The notes under the pieces: generated by a model
What the model was told of the DNA's origin: nothing
What the model saw: the letters and a program-made list of their open reading frames with translations, nothing else
Database searches by the model: none
Assembly: GCA_030685235.1 (NCBI GenBank)
Contig: MU839096.1
Span: 372,001-436,000 of the forward strand
From: Copromyces sp. CBS 386.78
Taxonomy: Eukaryota > Ascomycota > Sordariomycetes > Sordariales > Sordariaceae
Direction of reading: 5' to 3'
DNA length: 64,000 nt
Position numbers and translations under genes: made by a program
In this document: piece by piece, positions 1-11,545 of the stretch
Numbering within the stretch: the first letter of the stretch is position 1
Layout: the number at the start of each line of letters is the position of its first letter

Positions 1-3000
1 TGGCATGCTTCCCGGAGTTTCGGGAAGAGTAACCAACAAGCCCTCAATATGATGGGCGACTTGACTGGTCATAATCCAAGGGGCGGGCAAATGGCGTAAG
101 GTATTGAAATTTTGGCTTCTAACTGCCACGGTCACGGAGGTTTATTGATGGCGTAATCAGGTTGCCGGATCTTTCTCGTCATGTTGGGAGGTTCCTAACT
201 TGCAGGTGACACAGTCCATTGTGGGTTATCGATGAGACTAGGTGATGAAGGGTATGCTTTTGCATCGAAGCTTGATGAAGCGAAGGGAGGAATTCGTCAA
301 TTTTGGGATGGTGGCTGGAGGATATTGTGCGTTCCCAGCAGCCGTCACACCTAGACAAATATGTGCTAGTAGAATCCAAGCGTGTAATTCGAGGAATAGT
401 CCTTGATAGCGGAATGGTAGCGCACACTGTAACGTATGCTCACGGGACTGAGGTGTGGTGTGTCTGACAATGTGAAGCTGTCGTCGTTTTAAACTCAACG
501 GCTCAGAGGCCCTTGGTGTAATGCCGCGTGGTGTCCCATTCCAGCTAAAGCTTTGAGGTTGTTTGCCATGACCCCCATCCCCAACCTGCAGCCCATTGCT
601 TCTGAAACTAAAACCAAATGCGCCTTATTCATGCTTGCACAATGGCCGGTCGCTCCTTTATGGGGGTTGTCAGTAAGCGTTTTCATCTTTTCTTGAAGGC
701 AGCATTTCCCGCACCACCCCTTTTCTTTATGCGCAACTCGGTTTGACTCGACGCACCGGCTTCCCAGAAATATACCAACGTTCATAACATCGAATGCCCC
801 ACTGAAGGACCCTGCTTCTAAAATTGGTTTTTTTTTTCCAAAGTTGCTGAGGCCCCAACCGGTCACTTCAAGTTTTGGACACCTTTTCAAAGGCGCATTG
901 CTCTGAGAATAAGGTTGAAGTCGTATTAGGGAACAATAAGTACTCTGAAATGGTAGCTGGAAGTTCAAACGGCACTGGCGTCGATGTGATCACAGTCTTG
1001 AATGTGTTTGAAGGCGGTGCGTGGAGTAAAAACGAGGTGCGTAAAAGCCAAAAGGGGTGGTGCGTAAAGCAAATCTCTTGCTTAAACTGCTCCCCTCGCT
1101 AATTCGGGGTAAGTAGATCGATTGTGATCTGGAACCAACGGCTTTCGGCCGGCAAGTCCCTTTTAAGCTGCTGTGAAATGTGATTGCTCGACGATGATGC
1201 AGTCTAATGTTTGTGTTCAAGCGGCAATACACTCGTTCAGGCTGCCCACCACCGCTAGTCAGCGGAGATTTTGTATCCCTGACGAGTAGCAAACAAGGAG
1301 ATGATTGTGCCTCGGCGTTCTGGTTTCCCAAAGCTGCCATACATACGCGGACCACACCAGTGGGAAGACATGTATGCTGCTGTTCCTCGAGATTCGGCCG
1401 TTTCTTGATACAGGCCCTGGCAGAAGTCAAAGATGGGAGGTATATGCTGATGTTCATCTATGGAACTGACGTTGGGATAGTTTTTTGGTCGTACCCAAAC
1501 GACAGAATGATCCAACTGCTCCGTCGCTGTGCCCTGTCCTGTCTTCCGACGGAGGTCACAAGGTATTTCGTCGACGATGTTGTTATCATCATAATGCTCC
1601 CGGTTTCGATTATCTCAGCAAACAAGGGTGTCGTAAACCCTGCTCGAGAGACAGCACGTCCAAGCCATTTGGAAGCAAGAACTTTGGCGGTCTGTTGGCG
1701 CAAAAAAGACGGTTCCGGTGAGCCTTTGCGAGGACCGGCGTTTACGAAAGGAGCCGCTCGCATAACTTCTCCCATCAGCCAGGCGGACAGACTGCCAGTG
1801 ATTTGAAGCAGGTATGAACACTATGCAAACTCCATCTTTGTTGGCAATGCTGACAATTGGGCTTGCCTGGTCTGAGCATGGATGGAGGTATCAATTGGGA
1901 AAATAGAGGGGATGGTGACTGAAGGGTGACCCTTTCTTGTCTCTCTTTCTCTCTCTTGTGGTGCTGTGTTCGCTATGTGCTCTGGACCACGCCGTTAAGC
2001 AAGCCTTGATCCGAATTCGACAGACGTGAGAGCTGATCTGTATGTGTCCGATATAGAGATTAGAGCTAAACATCGCCCACATTGTCAACATGTCAACAGG
2101 GGCCCCTCAATTTGCATGGGGTGATTGACGATGACTGAACCGTTTGGTACGACCAAACCACGAATTGCTGCTTGGTCGGCAATCCGAATGATGCATTGGT
2201 GCGACCTTGAAGTCGAAGTTCGCCGCTCTGTTCAATAAGAGAATGCTCTCACAGGCTTCGTGTAACTTGTTATGGCCGCCAGCCGGGTCTGCAAGGGCCC
2301 GGGATATGGACAAGCCAGTGTATCCGATATGGTGCTTCAGTTCTCGAAGGCGATGTACCGGATCTCTGAAGGCGGTAATGCAACGGCGATAATCATTCGG
2401 AAACCAATGACGGGAAATAGCGCTGAGAGTTGAAACGGGCATGCCATATACATCTCAGCCTAAAGTTGCCAGACCTAGGCTACTGGCACCGCTGGTCTCG
2501 TCCCATAGTTCGCATGAAAAGAGGAACGTCGATAAGCCATCCTGAATGACAACAAAGGTCGAACACGTTAGGCCTGGGCAACCCGACAATGTGGTTGTCG
2601 TTCTTGACCTCCCGTCTGCCGTGTCACTATTCTCCGTCCCTATCAGAATCCACGTGTCGTTGCCCTTGGTTCTGTGGTTCCGTACTGCACCGTCATCGTG
2701 TGTTGATTTGTTGCGTGTTATCGATTCGGCTCGTCAAGTCGTGCCCTGACTCCTCGAAGGTTCGCTTCGCGGCTGTTACTAAGGGATCCTGATCTGTGCA
2801 CCAACCAGCGGAAATGGCGAGAAGAAAATCAGGGGAAGCGAAGTCACAACAGCTGCAGCCACCCCCAAGCGATCTGTTTGAGATAAACACGACAGCGCCC
2901 GAGAAGCCTGGGTTTGCCCTCCTGGTTTGCTGAACCCTTATTTTGCAGCCCCCGATCTGTCAGCGGCACCCGAGATCGCACACTAGGGCAGAGACCCGAT

Positions 3001-5111
3001 TGCGGGCGGGAACCACCGAACGGGAACGGAATGAGATGTCAAACAGCGACGGCGCCAACTTGTCAGATGCTCTTTTCACTGGCCTGGAGAAGGGAGGACG
3101 GACCCAAATTGCCGGTTTCTGGAATCGCGAGCAGCCGCTTGAGAAGGGACAGCAGAGGCCACAGTGTCTGCGTCTTGTAATGAGCGTGTCTACCCGTGTC
3201 TTTCCACTGGCCTCTCTTTCATTAGTCAATTGAAGTGGAAGAAGTCGGAATGTTTCAGGGACAAACCTTGGGGCGTCACCGTCATGTTGATCCAAACCGT
3301 ACGACGTCAGGCGCGAAGACGGTGAAGACGATGAGGAGGAGGCGCATTGACGACCTGGATGTTAGCCTGGAGGTTGTTAAAGTTCAGTGCATCTGCTGGC
3401 ACGGCCTGTCTTGCAGCTTGAAAGAGCGAGATTTGAACCTCGGGTCGAAGGAAGGAGACAAAGTCGAAGTCGAAGTCAAAATCTCCAGTGTTGGACTGTC
3501 CAAGGTTCTTTCCCTCCCAAACAATTGTCGGCCACATCAAATAATTCCTTCACTTCTCAGCGTACATATAATCAGCATTGGATACAGCATACAGCAGGTG
3601 CGCAGCCCGCCTCTCTGTACACACCCCGCCTACGCCGCATACTTTACCCTACGTTCCTTCCTCGAGCTGAGCTCAACTTCGAATCGTCGACGAACTCCTT
3701 CCAAAACGCGTCAACAGCCATTCATTTCTGTTGATTGCTCGGTCCTGACACTGGCACCGGATCACCGTATGGTACTTACGTTTTGAGACCCCCTTGGGTG
3801 ATGGTCCCCCCATCGGTTTCGAACTTGAACCCGAGAATTTGGAGACGAGGAGTCTTGGACAAAAGAGGAAGAAGGGTGGATCCGGGACGAGGTCAATCTC
3901 TCAGCGCAGAATAATTTCTCAGTGTTCTTTCCATCTTTCCATTTCTTCTTCGTCCTCCACGCAATCATCCTAGACCCACTATCGCAGTGGCTCTCTCCAT
4001 GCACCCGAGTTAAGCGGACGACTGGGACCTCAGCAAGAACCCGACTCCAGATCAATAACGAGAAGACCCTTGAAGAGGAAACGATCATCGACCGCAATTG
4101 CCTCTTATCACATCCATCACATACCGGCCTTTGTATGTACGGATAATATCGTGGCTGTTGTTGGATCATTAGGTTGGATGCGATATTGCTCCATTAACAA
4201 ATTACAAGCGGAAGCCTGAAGCGATCTCCATCTTCTCCACTATCGCCAGTCCGTCCTCCACAAGCGATCTGCCTGCCACTGCACAGCGCCTGCATCCGCC
4301 CCCATCACATCCGCCATCCGCCATTCACTGCGGCGCCAGAGAGACTTCCCGTCGCCTGCATCTGTCACAACTGATAGCAGCAACTCAGCGGTCTCCAAGC
4401 ACTGGACCCCGTATTGAGGCGCCGATTGTCCTTTCAATCAGGAAACATCAACTGTCCTCATCTTCGCCGCGGTCTTCAACGATCAACGACGACAACGTCT
4501 CTCATTGAACGGACAGAACCGACACATCAGCGGAACCATCGGTTAGAAGCCCAGTCCAGCAAATTGGACTGATCGCGGTGACGAGCAGCCTGTTTCCCCG
4601 TACCTGGACTCGCTGGAGTGTACTGTTTTCGTACCTTTATGTTATTATTTTGCGGAGTGCCGAGTCCATTTGCGCTATCTGATCCGGGGACAAGCCGACA
4701 GTGGCATCGACCGACCCAGAAGATTGACGACGAGCCATTTCATCTCGAGGCTTCTGCTTGTCTAGCCTCTTCTATTCTGAGATTGCCGTTTGCGGTTTCG
4801 CTTCCTCTTGGCCTGGCAGCCCACCTTGATCCTAAAACTGGGAACAGCCCACACAGAAGCTAAGAGAGCTAGGAGAGCTGTGGGAGAGCTACCTTAAAAA
4901 GGTCGGAGAAAAGGGGACCTGGACCCTGCAGGAGTAACGGGGGACGTGAGAGAAGAGTTGGGGAACATTTCAACGTCTCATCAGGTGCCGCCGTCAGGAT
5001 AACTCATCACACTAAATCACAGCCTCGGTCCTACGCTGTTCAGGTTCAATTGGCGGTGGTTACTACGCTCGCAGCGTGATTGAGCTGGCTGGGTAGTAGC
5101 GAGGTAGCGAG
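1..5111. other. Gene-free stretch upstream of the 5112 gene
   Basis: I recognise no protein, tRNA or rRNA gene here. The open frames on both strands are short and have no recognisable domain or coherent composition. From about 3530 to 4860 the plus strand becomes rich in pyrimidine and in CATC/TCC words, as is typical of fungal promoters and long 5' leaders. It may therefore belong to the leader of the gene starting at 5112. The longest plus-strand frame there (3235-3786, 183 codons) overlaps another open frame of similar quality and is not convincing. Confidence 0.5.
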
Positions 5112-8100
5112 ATGGGCAGCCTTGCAGCTGGGCGGGAGTTTCAGGGCGCTATTTCCGCGGCCGCTTTCGTGGTGCCAGATGGCCAGCAAGATGTGCCACA
5201 CGTGCCTGCGAATGGCATTGGTGCTCTTCACGCCCTGCTGGACCTCGATGACATGTCTGTCGACCGCACTTTCTTCATGCCCCTGTCTCTCCTGGAGCCA
5301 AAGGCAGGGTGCCCGGCAGGGTATTCTGGCTGTCCGCCAGGGGATCCGACCCCGTTCGCTGGGGCAGCGACACCGACTCCGCCGGATCACCATGCTCGCC
5401 AGCGCCTAGAACAGCTAGACGATGAGCCCCTTGTTGAACCATGGACGTACGTTCCTCAGACACCTTTGTCGATAGACAAGAGGAGCCCGCGAGATTTTGC
5501 CTTCCACCTTCCCTTCAGGTTTCTCCCCAACACAAAGCAAGACCAAAACACCAACATCGGCACTTTCCTCGACGACTCTTCATATCCCCATCGCGGCAGT
5601 AGCGAACGCCATCTACCCAGCCTGGGCCTAGACGAGTTCGGTCCATTTCACCTTGACGTCGATCTTCCAAGGAGTCCTGTCTACCGCTCATTCTACTTGT
5701 CTCCCTCAGCGTCGACAACAAGTCTCGCCTCCGAACCTTGCACATCTCACCATTATTTCGATAATTACAGCAGCGGTATCTCGAGCATCAAACACGGTGC
5801 CATAATGCCTGACCCTACGGCTGTGGCTTCGGCTGATGCCCCTGGGGCTGGACCCTCGGGACCCTCTGGCCGGCCTAACTATGCTGCCAAAACTATCGCT
5901 CAACGGCGACAGCGCCGGCCGCATTCGGCTCACAGCGAGCAGTTGGCCCGGCTTCCCAGTCCCTTCTTCTCTCTGTGGACAAAACGACACCATCATCAGC
6001 ATGTGGACCATAACGGCAAGCCGCAGCAGCCGTTCGAGTATCCAGGACATGGTTTCACGGACCCCAAGCCGACGACACACAAGCGATTTACCCATTCCAG
6101 ATCTAGCAGCATTGGGACACGACAAAATCAGGCCAATGCGGTTCCCCAGATGACCCGGGAAGAGTTTGAGGCTCTGCCATTGGCAATACAGCGCAAGGTG
6201 TGTACCTAAAATTTTTATTTTATTTTTAAATTTGGTTTTCAAGAATCCCCAACTCTATATCTGATGCCGGCATGAAGACTTCCACTTGATGTTCATGGTG
6301 TTTTGAGTCGAGTTCTTTCCCAGTTTCATTGATATATATTTTTTCTCTGGGCATCACCCCTCTCTCGCCTGGCCCCTCCCGCTATTGGTTCCTGCAGCAA
6401 GTGCTAGATCCTGCATATTTCATACAAGTCATATCCAATTGGAAGCCCCCTCGCCTTTGCTTCTGTCTGGCGATGACACCCACCCGCGCGCACCACCATC
6501 ACAGAGCATTACAGCCGCCCCGATAGTGATTGGGGAACACGGCAGGACGGGGGCCCTGAAAAGTTACCTCTAGGGAGCTAGCGCCTCGAGGCGTTGCAAC
6601 CATCCGAGCTACCCCAGAGATTGGCAGAATTGGCAGACCGATGGCATGACCGTCCCCCGCCAATAGTTGATATTACTGGGCCTGGATGGCGTGGTCCAGC
6701 TCTTCTATGAGCGCTTCTCGCGCCTCAGTAAGCACTTGCAATTTTGCTTCTTTGGGGCTTCTCATGCCGCATTGGTTGATGAGCAAGTGCCTGTCAACAA
6801 GGGCAAATCTCGGTTCAGTTGGCTTTGATTTGGCCAACAAGACTGCCTTCAATGACGGCGGTACTTTCCCAGATTCATACTCTATCGGTCTTTCTCCGGA
6901 TGCTGAAGCGAACAACGCAAGCGTCGGCTCCGTGGGATAGGCTCTTTAGCAGCTTAACCTCAAAGCACTGCTTGCCGGGATTGAGCAATGTTCGGCAGAG
7001 AAGGTGGTGCAGCGTCTTAATCGTTCGTTCAGTGAACACGGGGCGTCTTGTACCTGGACAGGGATCCTATTCCGACTCACTTCCGCGCACTTGTAGTTTC
7101 ATTTGGCTCTCAAGCATGCAGGTCCAACGCCTGCTAGCCAAAGCTGCTCAGGGACTCCTCGCCCTTGCCCATGCCACCTTACCGGCTTCGTCGTGTCCCT
7201 CCCGCTCAAGCTCCCAAACTGCCCGTCATATGCCGGTGATCCCTACACGTTATATTAGATGGCTTGATCAACTTTCCTTATGCTTTTCGTTCTCGAAACT
7301 GTTTTTTTTCTTTTCTTTTTTTGAAGCCCTCGCTAAAAACGAAAACCTTACAGTACTTCTCTACACTCGAAAGGCTGCGCTTTGCCCGGGAGTCTTACCT
7401 CATCGACGGTATCACACGACACTACGACGACATATCCAACTACAAACGCCAAAAGGGTCATAAACAACAAAGCCGCTCAGAGCAGATTGTCAGTCGTAAC
7501 GGGCGGGGACCATTAGGAGGAGAATCGAGCCTGCCATCTCCTGTTCTCGAAGTACCACAGGCATCTGTCGACAATATGCGCCAACAAGAGTTAACACGGG
7601 AAGAGCAGGTTGCTCTTGCAAGGCGTCTCCGTGCCAGCGTCATTCTGGACGCAGCAGACGAGGCCATTTACAAGATGAACAGGAGGATCAGTGGTCACCC
7701 AAGTGTGAATAGAGAGGGTCTCATGTCGCCGCATCCATCTCAGCAAACTACTTCGGAGCCCAGAGACGGTGTTCAAAGCCGTGCTGAGCAACCCATCAGC
7801 GAAGAACTACCTCAGTCGTTTTATGATAGCTTTCGATGGCTCGACGAAGAAGACGATCTGGACTTGCGTCTTTTCCTAGACGATTACCATGCCAACCTGA
7901 GGGACAGCCTTCCATCCCCAAAACAAGCGCGACCGTCTTTCCGCAGGCAAATGTCTGTATCCAAGCTTCCATTCGGCCTATCATCCATGCCTACCCCGAC
8001 AAGCAGACCAGGAAGCCATAACGCCGTGGTAACTGGATCGCCAGCACCTACCTCGGCAGGTAGTGTTGCTAACTCGGACGGACATACAACCCGGAAGTCG

Positions 8101-8832
8101 CGTACTCTATCGCTCATCACACCAAAGCACAGCCCACATGATTCGGTCTTCGACCCATCTACAGCCCATTACCAAGACCCTGAAGCTCGACTGAAACTAC
8201 GCGTTTATCTTGCCTCTCCTCAGAAGTTCGATGAGGCTATCGAGTTTGGCTTCCCCTCCATGGACGCGCATGGCGCAGGGCCTATAATCCGTACCGAGTT
8301 TATGGAGACGCCCCTCGGTCATGTCCGAAGGAAGGTCCACTCGACGCCAAAAGGAGAAGATACCTGGGCCATGGGAACTTTCTTGGCTGATGACGACGAC
8401 GAGCATGTTTCTCTCAACAGCGATCAGCCCTCGCTTGCGGATCCTGAGTCGCCCAAAACACCCCATGCATTCGAAAGCAGACCCCACCCTCAACGCGCTA
8501 CGTCGAGTGATCAAACATTTTTGAGGGACTCATGCGGCGTGTTTTCGGAGGGAGCTGGGGGATATGCTCAAGCGCCCGCAAACTCTCGCGAAATGACACT
8601 GCGCATGACGCTGACACGTCCCGATTTGCGGGCGCATGAGAACGAGATTTATGGATGGCAACAAAAGCCCGTGTACCGAAATACCCGCAAGTCGATGTCC
8701 TTGGGCGGATTCGAAAACAAGGGCATGTTTTACGGGGAACCAATACTCAATGAAAGCTTGGAAAACCAGGCAAGCACCATCGCGGAGAAGGGAGTTATGA
8801 AGCGAATCTGGAAGCGGGTTCGACGGACGTAA
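5112..8832 (+). CDS. Conserved-looking Ser/Pro-rich protein of unknown function, two exons
   Basis: I propose join(5112..6197, 7354..8832), giving 854 residues. I do not recognise the family. Exon 1 ends in Arg-Lys at a GTGTGT donor. Exon 2 begins after CTTACAG, and the joint reads LPLAIQRK-YFSTLERLRFAR, a smooth amphipathic helix that supports the splice. The protein is hydrophilic with no signal peptide or membrane segment. Residues 1-330 are Pro/Ser-rich with a His cluster (HHHQH). The middle is Ser/Thr-rich with basic SxS-type patches. The C-terminus has a compact block (REMTLRMTLTRPDLRAHE) and a basic end (KRIWKRVRRT). This suggests a regulatory or scaffold protein, but no function can be assigned. 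The start is uncertain: the Met at 5253 is an alternative. The intron is about ten times the usual Neurospora length. Confidence 0.75.
6198..7353 (+). other. Unusually long intron with coding-like content
   Basis: This 1156-base intron separates the two exons of the 5112 gene. The acceptor end is normal: an extended T-rich tract at about 7290-7323, a CTAAAAAC-like branch region and CTTACAG. The interior around 6670-7260 carries several open frames whose residue composition looks protein-like. One is a minus-strand frame of 80 codons (6673-6915). Others are plus-strand frames that run across 6686-7250 with interruptions. I recognise no domain. It may be a decayed insertion, a nested gene fragment, or simply open sequence. 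Confidence 0.5.
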
Positions 8833-11545
8833 GAGGAGGACAACCAAAACAAAAATCTCTCGCCACGAATCTTTGTTAAATACATACTAATAGGTTCTAC
8901 GAGAGGTTGATGGAAAGGGGAGAACCACATAGCAGCAATCCGACTGCATTTCTTTTTTGTTTGTTTTTTTCGAATGCATCAATGGCCATAGTACTGCGAG
9001 GCGTTCCAATGGATATTTGGCTTTGTATCATTAAGCATTTCAAAGCTGGCGAGGAGTTTTTGGTGTTTACCTTTTTTCATGGTTATAATTTTACACGGCA
9101 CGTTCATCGATCGCGGCCCTGGATCAACCTCACGGTTCTAACAATTGAAGTTACAGTATTCTAGCTGGCGACAGCATCAACGACCAAGTTTGAAAATGAC
9201 CAAAAGAACCCCCCACCACCCCTTTGAATCTAATACTGTGACTTCATACATGTCTATTTCAAATGCATCCAGCCGCTTGTTGTCTCGATTCTCCCGCTCT
9301 TACCGAACCTTCTTTTTTCCCCAAACCTGACAGCGCGGACGGAAAGACGGGAGGGGAAGGAAGTTGAGGCTGAGTACTCGACTACGTACGAGACATTCTA
9401 GAATAACACGGGACGCACGGACGAGCGACACACACGGGACGGGAAGGGAAGTTTGAAGGCGACACGGGATAAAAGTGAGAAGAGATGGAAGCGAGCACAT
9501 GAGAGCTACCCAAACGTCAGTGCGTACGGACGTACCATACATATTACACCGTGATATTCCTCGGCACTGTATCGATTCCATACGACTGATGAACATAGTT
9601 CAACCCAAATTTTGGTTCCTTGGTACTTTAGTAAATCGCTCAGTTCCCGGATAAAAGTTGACGTGTTCTGAGACGGGCCGTTTAGAATGTTTCGAACCAA
9701 TAAATTGGGAATTCGGGGGGGAAGATCACGGTAATGTTAACGACTATGTTGGCGGAGACCCCGAAACGTCAAGTCTGGTTAGGTGGGTAGTATTTCATTT
9801 GTGCATTCACGTTCATTCTGAATGTTCCTGTTGGTGAGGCTAACAACAGGCGACGATCTCTTATGCATCCATATCACACAGTCGTTAAACCTCCTCGTGT
9901 TCATAACACTCTAAACAACTTCTCAGAACCTGTTCACCAGCACAAAGTTCACGATTTATGGTTGGTAGCGAAGCCATCTCGGTGGTTTATGCAAGGGAGA
10001 CGAGCCAGACCAAGACATAAACATGGACTGACGTGATCCTCGAGAAACTTTTGATTTTTTGCCGGTCGGTTAAAAAGGTACGTACCTACCTCTCATTCAT
10101 TGTAGACACTCGGTTCTCATCGCTCGCTTCTTCCTCGGGGGTTGCGAAAGGGACAGAAAATATCTGATCGATTTCACAATGTACTAACTTAAGAAAAGGA
10201 AAGAAAATGGGGAATGAGCAAGGGATTAAGAGACTCAGACAGTAACAGTTATCCATGGAAGGACCCAATCAGTTAATGACTTCGGTAGGTGATCGGAAGA
10301 ACGAATAATTCCTGTCGTCACAGTTACCATCCCAGGCACAACTGTCTTATTCTCGCTGATTTTGAGACTTTTTTTGGCTCTACACATTGCACATATGTCA
10401 CACAGACCAAGTTCGTTCGTTGGTACCTGCATTCTGATGACATTCCCTCATACATACTTGTTGACCGATGGGCTGAGGGAGGTAGGTACTGCAAGTATTC
10501 GGAGACCGGTTGTGAGTGACAAAGCAAAAAGATTGTGATCGTCATTGAGTTTATTTATGTACCGTGGGAGGATCAAGACACGACAAGAGAGAAAAAAACG
10601 AAAAGGGAAAAAAAAAAAGGAAAAAAAGACGTCAACCACTGGATGGTCCAAGAAAAAAAGGAAAGAGCAATAACACTACGACGATAACAACATGAAGTTT
10701 TTGTAGGTATTCCATCTTGCACATCTCCTGACACCTAATCCGTTGTGATTTCTGAGAACCCAACAAAGTTGAAAGCTACCTCTCTCTAACTATATCCAAC
10801 GCGCATTATGTAAAAATCAAAGCTCGAGAGACGTGATCCCGTCGAGACCGTATTACCCTACAGTCCCGATTCCATCCCATGTTTGATTAAACAACTTCTT
10901 AGCGCACTTGTTTCATCTCTTATTTCCCGAGTTCCCAAGTCCTCGAGTCCATAGCACAGCCCAGGTCCCCGGGTCCGTGGTCTTGGGCGACCCGACGGGA
11001 ACAGACATTAGCCGGTCGTGACAGACTGGGACTGAAATCAGGGGCATGCTGTTGGTACAGTTAAGTTGATTTGGCACCGTAGGGGTGCTCGAGCGGCTTT
11101 CATGACTGACAAACAACATCCTGTCATCGCGGACACTCCAAGATCCGACTGAACTTTGTAGACCTAGTTGTTCCTCGTGTCAAAATGATGTCTATGTATA
11201 GTCGTGAAGTTACCAGAAATCTTCGCGAAGAGATGACGCAGATCAAAGTTCCAATCGAACACGTGAAAATGCCTGGGCGAATTAATATCAGTGGACCGAA
11301 CAAACATGCGTATTTTTAGACGACTACTCCATTTTGTAATTTGACCATAGTCATATCCTCTTCCACGCATGGTAATATAAGATATGTCCGCCCCTTGTCA
11401 TAGTACATAGCAAAAGCGTCGAGGCCATCCATTTCCCAGTCCCTATCTGCCTCTTTTATTTAATGAATGTGGAATCCATACGGTACCACTCCTCCTCCCT
11501 TTCCTTCCTCACCCACCACCATCTGCCCCTTATCCACTCTGAAGT
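8833..11545. other. Intergenic DNA between convergent genes
   Basis: This 2.7 kb stretch lies between the stop of the 5112 gene and the stop of the minus-strand DGAT2 gene, so it holds two 3' untranslated regions. It is more AT-rich than the flanking exons. It has homopurine patches near 10590-10670 and short CCTACC/GGTAGG words (for example near 10083 and 10490). No open frame exceeds about 100 codons and I recognise no RNA gene. Confidence 0.5.

Noticed and set aside
3235..3786. Plus-strand open frame of 183 codons
   Set aside because: Two other frames are open over the same bases, and the sequence merges into pyrimidine-rich leader DNA.
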